64,000 bases of DNA. Source: JBGPTK01 sp963797765. Its GTDB lineage: Bacteria; Acidobacteriota; Terriglobia; Acidiferrales; UBA7541. This document shows, piece after piece, positions 40,017 to 48,572 of the stretch. The first letter of the stretch is position 1. Each line of letters opens with the position of its first letter. The stretch covers positions 1,178,001-1,242,000 of the forward strand of contig CAWCQU010000002.1 in NCBI GenBank assembly GCA_963797765.1. The letters run 5' to 3'. The notes below the pieces were generated by a model. That model was given only the letters and a program-made list of their open reading frames with translations. It was not told the origin of the DNA and searched no databases. Made by a program: the position numbers and the translations under genes.

Positions 40017-41351
40017 TTAACCAAGCTGGCCAAAACTTTCTCGAACAAATGCTACAGCTTCGTCTTGGTTCTTGATGCGGCCGTCGAGTTGCGCGTCTTC
40101 CACCATTTGGAGAATTTCTTTGAATTTGGGACCGGGAGAAAATCCCAAATGGATCAGGTCGTCGCCAGTCAGCAGCTTTGGCGGGCTCACTTCCTCTGCG
40201 GGAGTTTCTTCCAGGAAGCGCCGCACGAAATCATAATTGTCCAGCAAGCCGTGGCACGAAAGACAATCGATCCGGTGAAGCTCGAGGTGCTCGCTGAACT
40301 GATTCAGCCGCACGAACCGTTTCAAAGTCGACGTTCGCATTTGCATCACATCTTTGAACTTCATGTGATTGGCGATCAGCGCCACTACTTGCTCAGTCTC
40401 TTCGTTGGAAAATCGCAGCCGGCGGCAAATCCCTTCAGCCATCTTCATTCCCACTTCCACGTGTCCATCGAAGCGAATTCGATCGGCATCGTCTTTCGGA
40501 GGCGTAAAAGTGCCCGGTTTTCCAACGTCGTGCAGCAACGAACCCCAAGCCAGAGTGGGTGAAACGCCACTAGGAAGTTTCTCGAGCAGCAGAAGAGTGT
40601 GAATCCAAACGTCGCCTTCCGGATGAAATTGCGGAGGCTGCTGCACCCCCTTCATGCGCGAAATTTCCGGCAAAATTTCCCGCAGCAATCCACTCTCATC
40701 CAATAATTCAAAGCCGCGGCGCGCCGCGCCTTCCGTCAAAATTTTCGTCAACTCGTCGCGAATTCGTTCCGCGGAGACGACGGAAATTTCCGCAGCAAGT
40801 TTTTTGATCGCGGCAAAAGTCGCGGACTCGATCGTATATTTAAACCGCGCGGCAAAACGAACGGCGCGAATCATGCGCAATTTGTCTTCGCGAAAGCGCT
40901 TTTCGGGGTCGCCAATAGCGCGAATTATGGCCTCACGCAAATCCTCACGGCCCCGAACGTAATCCCACACTTGTCCAGACGAACAGTCCATTAAAAGCGC
41001 ATTGATGGTGAAATCCCGGCGGCGAACATCCTCTTCGGCTGATTGCGTAAATTCTACACGGTCGGGGTGCCGTCCATCCGAGTAACCAACGTCAGAACGG
41101 AACGTGGCGACCTCCACCTGGGCCCCCTCGTCCAGAACAATGATCACTCCGAACTGAGCCCCGACCGCCAGACTATCCGGAAACAATTCCTGCACGCGCT
41201 CCGGCCGAGCGTCGGTCGAAACATCGAAATCCACCGGCTCGCGCCCCAGCAGCAAATCGCGCACACAACCGCCCACCAGAAAGGCTTGATACCCTTCCTT
41301 CCGCAATTTCGCGCAAACACGTCCGGCAAGTTCCCGCGCGGTCATAGCCAA
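40017..41351 (-). CDS. cca: tRNA nucleotidyltransferase / poly(A) polymerase-like, with HD domain
   Basis: 444 residues. The class II nucleotidyltransferase head shows LVGGCVRDLLLGREPVDFDV, with the metal pair in DFDV, then the template-binding region RRRDFTINALLMDCSSGQVW and EKRFREDKLRMIRAVRFAAR. An HD phosphohydrolase-like domain follows (GSLLHDVGKPGTFTPPK, plus HMKF and RIDCLSCHG), usual in this branch. It adds or repairs the 3' CCA of tRNA. Because some bacteria split CCA-adding and poly(A) roles between paralogues, the exact activity is not certain. ATG 41351 or the ATG two codons later could start it. It is followed upstream by the SpoIIE-type gene on the same strand. Confidence 0.93.
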   Translation of the reverse strand: MAMTARELAGRVCAKLRKEGYQAFLVGGCVRDLLLGREPVDFDVSTDARPERVQELFPDSLAVGAQFGVIIVLDEGAQVEVATFRSDVGYSDGRHPDRVEFTQSAEEDVRRRDFTINALLMDCSSGQVWDYVRGREDLREAIIRAIGDPEKRFREDKLRMIRAVRFAARFKYTIESATFAAIKKLAAEISVVSAERIRDELTKILTEGAARRGFELLDESGLLREILPEISRMKGVQQPPQFHPEGDVWIHTLLLLEKLPSGVSPTLAWGSLLHDVGKPGTFTPPKDDADRIRFDGHVEVGMKMAEGICRRLRFSNEETEQVVALIANHMKFKDVMQMRTSTLKRFVRLNQFSEHLELHRIDCLSCHGLLDNYDFVRRFLEETPAEEVSPPKLLTGDDLIHLGFSPGPKFKEILQMVEDAQLDGRIKNQDEAVAFVRESFGQLG

Positions 41352-41432
41352 GGATACTCCAGCGGTAGTTCTTTCAGCGTTCGAAGTTCACCCCGATGTC
41401 GTGGATCGGGGCGTCTCGGCGGTAAAAAGGCC

Positions 41433-42654
41433 CTATTCCGGAACCGCAACCACTCGCATCACCAGGCAGGTAACATCATCATGCTGCCGCGCGGCGCCCA
41501 CAAACTGATCCACGTCCGTCATCATTCGCTTCAGCGTCTCCGCCGCATTCGAAAACGGCGGACGAGTTTTCAAAACATCGAACAAACGATCTTCGCCGTA
41601 TTCCTTGTCATCAATATCGAAAGCCTCCACCAATCCGTCCGTGAAAACAACCAACAGATCTCCCGGCGCGGTAGTCACCGACGCGCAATCGTATGGCGCG
41701 CTTCCACTGGAATCCACGCTGATTCCAAATGGAAGCCCGCCCTCTTCGAGCCGTTCGATTTTTCCGGAAGCGCGCAAAAGAATCGGCGCATTGTGTCCCG
41801 CATTTATATAAGTGAGAACGCGAGTGCTCAAATCCAGCTCCGCCAAAAATGCAGTAGTGAATCGCAGCCCATTCAAACTGTGCGCGCAAGCATAACGATT
41901 CAATCCCGCCACAAGCTCCGGAAGCGGACTGGGCGCTGCCGCCAGCGTCTGCAAGCTGGCCTGAAACGTAGCCATCAAAAGCGCCGCCGGAACGCTCTTG
42001 CCCGCCACGTCCGCAACCACGATCAGCAGCCGCTCGCCTCCCGCGCCATCCGCCCGCAAGAAACGCGTCGTAATAATCGCCGGCCACCGTATTCGCGGGG
42101 CGAGTGGCAAAGGCAATATCCACGCCGGGGATCTCGGGAGGCTTTGTGGGAACCAGCCAGCGCTGAATTTCCCGCGCAATTTCCAAATCGCGTTTCATGG
42201 TCACGCGATCGGCCAGTTCCAGCGCCAGCAAAATAAAGAACAGCACCGTTCCGGCAACAAAGAATTGCACCACGGTCGGGCTGGGATGCTCGGAATTGTT
42301 CACAATGAAAATCAAGAGTGCCGGAGACGCGAACAGAATAAAAAACGCAGCCAGCAGCAGCAACACGCGCCGAGAGGGAGAAAGCTTCATCATCATGGCC
42401 TGGAACAGCGCCCAGGCGGCATGGAACGGCTGCTGCCACCGTTTCTGCTGCTGGATCGTGGTCCAATCCACTTCCCGCGAATAAAGCCCGTAGCTTTCCT
42501 TGGCCTCAGCCGAAAATTGCGACCAAAGCTGCTGCAGCTCCATCCCATCCGTAACGCGTTGCCAAAAAACGCGGAACTCCTCGGGCCGCGGAATTCGCGC
42601 CCTGCCGCGGTCGTGGCCGGCCGGTCCAGCGCCGATGTTTTCAGGAATGGGCAT
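41433..42654 (-). CDS. SpoIIE/RsbU-type PP2C phosphatase with membrane helices (one frameshift)
   Basis: About 405 residues after repair. A soluble N-terminal segment (PEEFRVFWQRVTDGMELQQL) is followed by two membrane helices (VLLLLAAFFILFASPALLIF and TVVQFFVAGTVLFFILLALE), a linker helix RDLEIAREIQRWLVPTKPPE and a PP2C domain: NTVAGDYYDAF, VVADVAGKSVPAALLM, INAGHNAPILL, VFTDGLVEAF and the last metal site in HDDVTCLVM. One extra base in the C run at 42053-42055 splits the frame right after DYYDAFLA. RsbU-like phosphatases act on anti-anti-sigma factors in partner-switch signalling; no partner kinase or STAS gene is nearby. Start ATG 42654 has no clear Shine-Dalgarno element. Confidence 0.87.
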
Positions 42655-42722
42655 CGCACGAGGAGTATAGATCAGAACAAACGGTTCCACGCGGCAGCTT
42701 GTAGGTTGAGGGATGGAAGGCA

Positions 42723-43070
42723 CGGGTGCCCCACACGTCGGATTTACGTGTGGGGGTTTTGGTGTTGCACGATTCCGAAGGGATTGAAGCGGTCGGGCGG
42801 TCCGGACGTCGCTGCACGATTCGTTTTTTGAACACTCTTGACATCGTGCGGCCAAAGATACCATCTGTGATAATTAAACGACGAGTTATGATACCGCGGG
42901 TGCCCCACACGTCGGGTTTACGTCTGGGGGTTTTGGTGTTGCTCTATGCCAAAGAAATTGAAGCGATCGGGTGGCCTGGACGTCGCAGCACGATTCGTTT
43001 TTCGTACACCCGTGACATCGTGCGGCCAAAGATACCATCTGTGATAATTAAACGACGAGTTATGATACCG
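42723..43070 (+). repeat. Two tandem 174-bp units: REP-B palindrome plus remnant of a RAYT gene start
   Basis: Units begin at 42723 and 42897, and the same text starts again at 43071 and runs into the intact RAYT start. Each unit has the REP-B palindrome (CCCCACACGT, 7 nt, ACGTGTGGGG in unit 1) followed 49 bp from its start by a copy of the RAYT first codons (ATT CCG AAG in unit 1, ATG CCA AAG in unit 2; the intact gene begins ATG CCA AAG). The last 65 bp are identical between units; the earlier part is roughly 85 percent alike by eye. Unit 2 encodes MPKKLKRSGGLDVAARF before it stops. Confidence 0.85.
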
Positions 43071-43119
43071 CGGGTGCCCCACACGTCGGGTTTACGTCTG
43101 GGGGTTTTGGTGTTGCTCT

Positions 43120-43649
43120 ATGCCAAAGGGATTGAAGCGCTACTACGGTAGCGGAGATCTGCATTTTCTTACCTTCAGCTGCTACCGTCGGTTGCCTCTG
43201 CTGGGAACAATTCGCGCCCGAAGTGTCTTCGTCGTTGCGCTGGCGAAAATCCGCGAGCGTTATCGATTCCGGCTGGTCGGGTATGTAGTGATGCCCGAGC
43301 ACGTCCACCTGCTCATCAGCGAACCATCCAAAGTTACGCCATCAAGGGTGCTGAGTGTGTTGAAGCAACGCGTTTCGCGCGACCTGAGAAAAAGGAATCA
43401 CGCCGCGAGGCCCGGACAGTTGCGTTTTTCTTTTGTGGGGGCTGTAAAGGTCTGCAGCGATTCTGGCAGCCCAGGTTTTACGACTTTAACGTATACAGCG
43501 CCAAGAAAAGGCGAGAGAAACTCGACTACATGCACGCCAACCCAGTGACCCGAGGATTGGTGCAACATCCCAAAGACTGGCCCTGGAGCAGTTTCTCCTT
43601 CTACGCGATCGGAGAGACAGGATTGCTCCCGATCGATCCGGTGATTTGA
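43120..43649 (+). CDS. REP-associated tyrosine transposase (RAYT), IS200-like Y1 family (one frameshift)
   Basis: About 176 residues after repair. Starts MPKGLKRYYGSGDLHFLTFS, the usual RAYT entry. The HUH pair is in VMPEHVHLLI, and the catalytic Tyr is in REKLDYMHANPVTRGL, followed by the RAYT end DWPWSSFSFYAIGETG. One base is missing between 43425 and 43441 (T and G runs), needed to join FSF to LQRFWQPRFYDFNVY. RAYTs are single-strand transposases that act on REP hairpins in their own genome. Its upstream side carries three REP-B palindromes and its downstream side an inverted one, the arrangement expected of a REPtron. If the missing base is real the enzyme is inactive. Confidence 0.88.
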
Positions 43650-43706
43650 AACGGCCTTGCATCAGGGACAACAGAAAAACCAAGAGAAATCAAAGGCTCA
43701 AAGTCA

Positions 43707-43743
43707 AAACCCCCACACGTAAAACCGACGTGTGGGGCACCCG
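43707..43743 (-). repeat. REP-B palindrome downstream of the RAYT gene
   Basis: CCCCCACACGT, 7 nt, ACGTGTGGGG, in inverse orientation to the copies upstream of the RAYT gene. Together they bracket the gene as in REPtrons. Confidence 0.9.
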
Positions 43744-43858
43744 CAGCCTCCTACTGCTCGCTTTACCTATCAAAAGGTGATTTCTTCAGCAGGACGATAC
43801 CAAATCCGAGGGAAAAGCGAATTATGCTTCGGCGTCCGGGCCACCCGCCCGCACGTCT

Positions 43859-45100
43859 TTACTTTGCTTTGTCAGCGTATTGATCTTCGTCGATCACCAA
43901 CCCATACTCGGATAGTGCCCGTGCCAGTAACGTCCATGTTTCCTCGGCAATTTCGAAATCGGGTTTTTCGTTCCGGGCAGTGATGAATTCGCCGGGCGGA
44001 AGTTGTGGGTCTCTTGAAAAATACCAACCAAAGTTTGTAAGAATTAGAGCGGTATCGGAATCAACCCGCTCCTCCTGTCTCCTGTAATCGAACGCTTGCA
44101 TTGCTTCCTTAAGCCAATTCTTTTCGTTCATCGGTACTTGCGGCGTAAGAGGGAGATTTACATCGATGAAGACCACAAATGGCATCCCTCCAGGATTCTG
44201 TCCAACAGCACTCTCATATAATCTCTTGATTTCTGCTGGGGCTTCATCTACGAAAGCTCCCCGTTCGTGCAGCACCCCTGCACGGTGACGGCTCTTTGCC
44301 TCAACAGCAATTTTCTCGTTTCCTTTGCTCGCAATGAATTCTGGGTTTCGTTTGGTCGTGTCATCTATGAACCCTATTTGGAAACCGCAACGAGCAAATA
44401 GGCTGGCCACAAGTATTTCGTATCTCACTCCCTGAAACTCGTGCATATCCCCCAGCCGTTCGCTAACTTTCGATGGGGTATCGAGAGCTTGGGCAAGCTG
44501 AAGCACATCATCGGCAAGGACTATCAAAGCCTTTGCTCCTCCAGTCATCGGCGCTTTTAAAGGCACAGACGTATCCCTGTCTGGGGAATCATGTTTCAAC
44601 AATTGCTCGCTGCGTTCGTGACGCCACCCCAAGATTATGTGTCGCTGTTCCAGCGGCTTCTTCATTTCGCTGTTGAACCATTCTTCGCCTAGAAACCAGA
44701 GAAGGTGGTTGATCAAGAAATCTTGAAAAGTCTCCTCCTTTGGCCTTGCATACATTTTGTTACGAACAGCCCGCAGCTTCTGACCGTGAAATTCAGTCTG
44801 AATCTGTGGCCAACTTGTCAGCCTTCGCGGTCGTGCAGCAGCCATGCGCTGCGCGATATGTTTCATCCATTCCATCGTTTGTATGCCTTGTGTTCGTTGC
44901 TCCTCGACGAGGATCATGACATCTACCTTATTCAAGGCTGCCTCTTGCCCTTTGATGACATCAACGACAATAGCCTTCACGCCATTTCTAGTTCCAAGAA
45001 CGGCTCCCTGCTTGTACGTATCACGGGTCGGTCCCCAATCATCCCCTGCGGGTGCAAGTCGCCCGTTTTGACAGATTATGAAATAGCCGTAATGGAACAT
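43859..45100 (-). CDS. Orphan protein with PD-(D/E)XK nuclease-like motif
   Basis: 413 residues from ATG 45100; the longer frame reaches into the neighbouring IS element and is rejected. The N-terminal half (GRLAPAGDDWGPTRDTYKQG, NKVDVMILVEEQ, EETFQDFLINHLLWFLGEEW) matches nothing I recognise. The C-terminal half reads YEILVASLFARCGFQIGFID, NPEFIASKGNEKIAVEAKSR, a strand-turn-strand with E...ExK typical of restriction-endonuclease-like folds, with a helix containing a conserved-looking Glu before it. Codon use is more AT-rich than in the neighbours. No methyltransferase or helicase is adjacent, so it is not an obvious restriction system; it may be a lone nuclease of a defence or mobile system. 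The IS1111-like element is inserted 36 bp upstream of the start. Confidence 0.7.
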   Translation of the reverse strand: MFHYGYFIICQNGRLAPAGDDWGPTRDTYKQGAVLGTRNGVKAIVVDVIKGQEAALNKVDVMILVEEQRTQGIQTMEWMKHIAQRMAAARPRRLTSWPQIQTEFHGQKLRAVRNKMYARPKEETFQDFLINHLLWFLGEEWFNSEMKKPLEQRHIILGWRHERSEQLLKHDSPDRDTSVPLKAPMTGGAKALIVLADDVLQLAQALDTPSKVSERLGDMHEFQGVRYEILVASLFARCGFQIGFIDDTTKRNPEFIASKGNEKIAVEAKSRHRAGVLHERGAFVDEAPAEIKRLYESAVGQNPGGMPFVVFIDVNLPLTPQVPMNEKNWLKEAMQAFDYRRQEERVDSDTALILTNFGWYFSRDPQLPPGEFITARNEKPDFEIAEETWTLLARALSEYGLVIDEDQYADKAK

Positions 45101-45189
45101 TGTGGCCTCACAGGATGGCTCCGGATGGCTGATTAGATGACGTTGTCGGCTCCTTCCTCCGAGTAAACTTGGTAGCGCGAACGACCAAG

Positions 45190-45210
45190 GCTCGGAAAAA
45201 GGAGCCGAGC
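45190..45210 (+). promoter_or_regulatory. Hairpin placing the transposase ribosome-binding site in its loop
   Basis: GCTCGG and CCGAGC pair around AAAAAGGAG, the Shine-Dalgarno element of the transposase whose ATG is at 45212. Such folding can limit transposase translation. Confidence 0.5.
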
Positions 45211-45211
45211 A

Positions 45212-46267
45212 ATGATAATTATCGGATGTGATTTTCACACACGTTACCAGCAGATTGCCATGGCCAACGACGAGACAGGAGAACTGCTTCTGGAGCGGCG
45301 TCTGGATCACCAGAGCGGTGAAGCGCAGGCGTTCTACCGGGATTTGCGGGGACCGGTGCGGGTGGGCATCGAAGCGACCGGTCCGATTCACTGGTTCGAG
45401 CGTTTGCTAACGGAACTCGGTCACGAACTTTGGATCGGAGACTCCGCGAAGATTCGCGCCAGCGAAGTGCGCAAGCAAAAAACCGACGAACGCGATGCTT
45501 TGCTCATTCTCGATTTGCTGCTCGCGAAACGCTTTCCGAGAATCTGGGTTCCCACACCAGCCGAGCGCGACCTGCGGCAGTTGCTTTGGCACCGTCACAA
45601 GCTGGTCTGCCTGCGCACGATGCTCGGCAACCAACTGCACTTTCTGGCGATGAGCCAGGGCCTGTGCCGCAAGCAGAAGCTGTTCACCCAGAAAGGCCGC
45701 GCGGAGCTGGCCGCTCTCCCCCTGCGGCCGTGGGCCAGCCGGCGGCGCGAAGAACTTCTGAAACTGCTCGCTCAACTCGAACCGGCGATTGCGGAGTTGG
45801 ATCGCGCGGTGCGGGAAGAAGCGGATCGCCGGGAAGATGCGGTGCTGCTCATGACCCATCCCGGAATTGGTCCGGTTACCTCGCTGGCTTTTGTACTGGC
45901 CATCGGTCCGATCACTCGTTTTGCTCGCAGCAAAAAGATCGCCAGTTATCTGGGACTGAATCCGAGCGAGGCATCCAGCGGCGGACGGCGGCGGACAGGG
46001 TCCATCAGCAAGCAGGGCAATACCATGGTGCGCTGGCTGCTGATCGAAGCCGTGTATCCCGCGGTGCGTCAGGATCCCGTGCTGCGGCAGGACTATCAAC
46101 GCTTGAAATTCCGTCGAGGACACGCGGTGGCGAAAGTGGCCATCGCGCGCAAGTTGGCTGTGCGTATGTACTGGATGCTGCGCAGTGGAGCAGAGTACGC
46201 ACGGCTGGTTCGCAGGCAAGGCAGCCCGGGCGCCACCCTGGTGGACGCAAGTTCATCGTTAGGCTGA
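45212..46267 (+). CDS. IS110-family transposase (DEDD recombinase)
   Basis: 351 residues. The RuvC-like DEDD domain shows IIIGCDFHTRYQQIAMA (first Asp), VGIEATGPIHW (Glu) and KTDERDALLILDLL (the two Asp). The C-terminal Transposase_20 domain contains LLMTHPGIGPVTSLAFVLAI and SEASSGGRRRTGSISKQGN with the nucleophilic Ser, then MVRWLLIEAVYPAVR. These proteins are RNA-guided recombinases that use a bridge RNA made from the non-coding end of their own element to pair donor and target. The ATG has AAAAAGGAG ahead. The gene appears intact with no frameshift. Confidence 0.93.
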   Translation: MIIIGCDFHTRYQQIAMANDETGELLLERRLDHQSGEAQAFYRDLRGPVRVGIEATGPIHWFERLLTELGHELWIGDSAKIRASEVRKQKTDERDALLILDLLLAKRFPRIWVPTPAERDLRQLLWHRHKLVCLRTMLGNQLHFLAMSQGLCRKQKLFTQKGRAELAALPLRPWASRRREELLKLLAQLEPAIAELDRAVREEADRREDAVLLMTHPGIGPVTSLAFVLAIGPITRFARSKKIASYLGLNPSEASSGGRRRTGSISKQGNTMVRWLLIEAVYPAVRQDPVLRQDYQRLKFRRGHAVAKVAIARKLAVRMYWMLRSGAEYARLVRRQGSPGATLVDASSSLG

Positions 46268-46477
46268 TTGGGCGCCTTGCTCCCGCGAGCGATCGCGGCG
46301 TCTGAAAAATGAATCATGGTCGGATGAGCGAGACCGAATAGATGGTTGGTGGAACCAGATTCCACCGCTGGATTTAAGCAGCGAGCCTTGGTCGAGATGA
46401 AGGAAAGAGAAAAGATTCCTTTAAGAACGAAGAAAAAACGAGCCTCACAGCTCGCGCGGTCCAAGTGTCTCTTGACA
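46268..46477 (+). ncRNA. Candidate bridge (seeker) RNA of the IS1111-like element
   Basis: The 210 nt between the transposase stop and the right inverted repeat are non-coding. IS1111-group elements carry their guide RNA here, downstream of the transposase. Local structure fits: GGTGGAA, 5 nt, TTCCACC forms a hairpin at about 46350-46366, and GCGAGCCTTGGTCG (46381-46394) pairs with the left end of the element. The guide loops themselves cannot be read by eye. This is inference from family knowledge plus visible hairpins. Confidence 0.5.
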
Positions 46478-46493
46478 GAGCCGACAACGTCAT

Positions 46494-48178
46494 AGAGGGT
46501 GGCGCACCCGCGTCTCTTACCTGTAGCGCAAAATACCCAGATGGTATACTTCTTCCCGTGCTCTGTGACAAACCTCTTTATTGCAAAAGATTCTCGTGAC
46601 CCCGCGCCGATAGGTTAATAAAAGCGTACAATAAAATCTCAGACTCGTGGATTGAGGCTGAAAGGGGTTGGCGGGATTATTTCTTCTCAGGTGGCCGTCT
46701 GTCTCGTGGTCCTCTTTTTGGTGGTCGTGGCAAGAATGGCGTCAATACGCCTTTCAGGCGCGGTTGCAGTACAATCGGAGGTGTCCATGGACAACTTGAA
46801 TAAAGGGACGGTTCGTCGCAACACGATGGCGATCTCGACGCTCGAAGCAATTTGGGCTATCGGGACAACGGCTATCGGAGGAGTCCTTCCAGCCTGAGTC
46901 CATGAGGATGTTATGACTCTAGAGATGTCGGCGCGTGGCGCACCCTTCGCCTGACTGTGCGAAAAAAAGTTGAACTGAAAAGCGCATCTGGCGCTAAACG
47001 CAGGGCGCGGCAAGCAGCGCCCCGACAATAAAGAAGAGACAAAGACCGCACCTTCCAAGCGGCGGACAGTGCGGCACCCGCGAAGTAAATCAAACAACGA
47101 AGACGAAAGACCAGTTGCTGCGGCGATGCCTCTGCAACCGCCTGCGGCAGCGAGGTGGGTAGTTCGCGCCGATTCTTTTTTGTCGCGGCTGAAAGCCGCG
47201 ACCGCCTGAACTCGTTCGAGAGGCCGGGCCCCGATCTAGAACATCGGGGAAAAATCCGCACCCTTCGGAGCGAAGAAATGCCGGGCGCAGCCCCGATATA
47301 AAGAATCGGGGTGCAAAAGACGCACAAGCAGCGCCCCTACGAAGGCGAAAGTCAAAACTTGTAAGAATGGCCTGGGTGGCACACACGAGGATCAGGGAAT
47401 TAAATTCCAAACACCCACACGTTACGGCGACGTGTGGGGCACCCGCGAACATCCGATCTCTTTACCCGAAAAAAAAGTTTTGACGGTGGAGTGGCCGTGG
47501 TTCTTGTAGGGGCGCTGCTTGCTGCGCCCGTTGTTTTGTTCCTGCCGCCCTGAAGGGACGGCGCTACACCCCGAATGCCAGCCTGGCAAAAAGGTCTTGA
47601 CTTCTTAGTTACCTTTGTGGTAAATAGTGGTATGAGAGAATACGACGGAACCGCCTGCCGGCAGCACCCAACGATCATCTTGAATCTAGACGGCTCCTTT
47701 ACCGGCGTCCCCGCAGACGCCTTTCCGCGCAAAATCGAGTTGGCCGCCAGCCCATTCCACAAACACGAACCGAGCGCAAAAATGCCACTTCTAATCGCCT
47801 GGCTAATCGCCAGAGCCAAACGATTAGAAACAGGCCTAACCCGTTTGGATTCAGCGCGGATTGCATTTCTAATCGCCTCTATATCGCGTGTTTTTGAGGG
47901 GCTTAATTCGCTCGGCAAAAAACGCAAATTTAACGCTTCGCGAAGTAGAAATTGGAGGCTAGAAGCATCGGCCGAGGGCCTGCGCGCAATACCGGGCGCA
48001 GCAAGCAGCGCCCCTACGAAGGTCAAAGTCAAAAGCCCCACCCTTTCGGTTCGTCGCGAATGGACGGGCCACCCGACGCGCCGACGTTGCCAAATACCGG
48101 GCGCAGCTAGCAGCGCCCCTACGAAAGCTACCGCCGAACTACGGGCACCCGGCCCTTTCTGATTTTTTTGTTCTCTCC
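46494..48178. other. Repeat-dense island without confident genes
   Basis: Contains REP-B (47409-47446) and several copies of a third repeat with core CGGGCGCAGC(A/T)AGCAGCGCC (at about 47505-47530, 47990-48017 and 48093-48125, with fragments at 47010 and 47313), plus palindromes such as GGGTGGCGCACCC near 46498. A TTG-started frame at 46652-46897 with one membrane segment, and within it an ATG-started 36-codon frame at 46787 preceded by GGAGGTG, is the only small-gene candidate. The long frame 47575-48162 runs through the repeats and is not believed. Confidence 0.6.
47409..47446 (-). repeat. REP-B palindrome, isolated copy
   Basis: CACCCACACGT, 7 nt, ACGTGTGGGG, in the same orientation as the copy at 43707 and 3.7 kb from it. 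It matches the RAYT-flanking type and not the REP-A type. Confidence 0.85.
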
Positions 48179-48226
48179 TTGACAGCTTAGGAGTGACTGC
48201 GCTAGTCTCCTAATCGTCTTAGGAGG
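48179..48226 (+). promoter_or_regulatory. Promoter and putative PadR operator of operon 2
   Basis: TTGACA at 48179 is followed at 18 nt by TAGTCT. Between and beyond them lies the inverted repeat TTAGGAG (48187-48193) and CTCCTAA (48207-48213), covering the spacer and -10 region. A third copy of the half-site, TTAGGAGG at 48219, doubles as the Shine-Dalgarno element for the GTG start at 48231. Confidence 0.65.
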
Positions 48227-48230
48227 GCTT

Positions 48231-48572
48231 GTGACCGACCAAGCGCAATTGCTTCCTGGCACTCTTGATCTCCTCATTCTCAGGGCTGTATCGCTTGGCC
48301 CACTTCATGGCTACGGAATCCTTCTGCGGATCGGACAAATTTCCGGCAACGCGCTGCTGATCGAACAGGGCGCGCTTTATCCTGGTCTGTTTCGGCTGGT
48401 GCGGCAGGGGCTGCTCAAGCCGAGTTGGGGCACTTCGGAGAACAATCGCCGCGCCAAGTTTTACGAACTCACCGCCGCGGGCCGCAAGCGTCTGCTGGTC
48501 GAGACCGACAACTGGAATCGCCTGGTGAATGCGATTGGCGCAGCACTCGGTGCGCAACCGGAGGAAGTATGA
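48231..48572 (+). CDS. PadR-family transcriptional regulator (operon 2)
   Basis: 113 residues with a GTG start behind TTAGGAGG. PadR landmarks: LLPGTLDLLILRAVSLGPLH and GYGILLRIGQ, EQGALYPGLFRLVRQGLL, and the wing TSENNRRAKFYELTAAGRKR. A strong inverted repeat overlaps its promoter, so it probably represses itself and the permease gene that overlaps its stop codon (ATGA). Confidence 0.93.
   Translation: MTDQAQLLPGTLDLLILRAVSLGPLHGYGILLRIGQISGNALLIEQGALYPGLFRLVRQGLLKPSWGTSENNRRAKFYELTAAGRKRLLVETDNWNRLVNAIGAALGAQPEEV

Larger units (their letters stand above)
45137..46493 (+). mobile_element. IS110-family insertion sequence, IS1111-like, about 1.36 kb
   Basis: A perfect 16-bp inverted repeat bounds it (ATGACGTTGTCGGCTC at 45137-45152, complement at 46478-46493), as in the IS1111 subgroup; plain IS110 elements lack such repeats. 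A second inverted pair lies inside (CGACCAAGGCTCG at 45182-45194, complement at 46382-46394). It carries one transposase gene, a short left non-coding end and a longer right one. No target duplication is expected for the family, so the exact ends are not fixed. Confidence 0.85.

Noticed and set aside
42723..43119. Possible CRISPR array from the regular spacing
   Set aside because: The period is 174 bp and the units are near-identical throughout; there are no short direct repeats with unique spacers and no cas genes.
46652..46897. 81-codon frame with one membrane segment
   Set aside because: TTG start, no convincing promoter, and inside a repeat-rich stretch; mentioned only as a weak candidate.
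47575..48162. 195-codon plus-strand frame in the repeat island
   Set aside because: It runs through several repeat copies (IPGAASSAPTK occurs twice) and shows no domain pattern.
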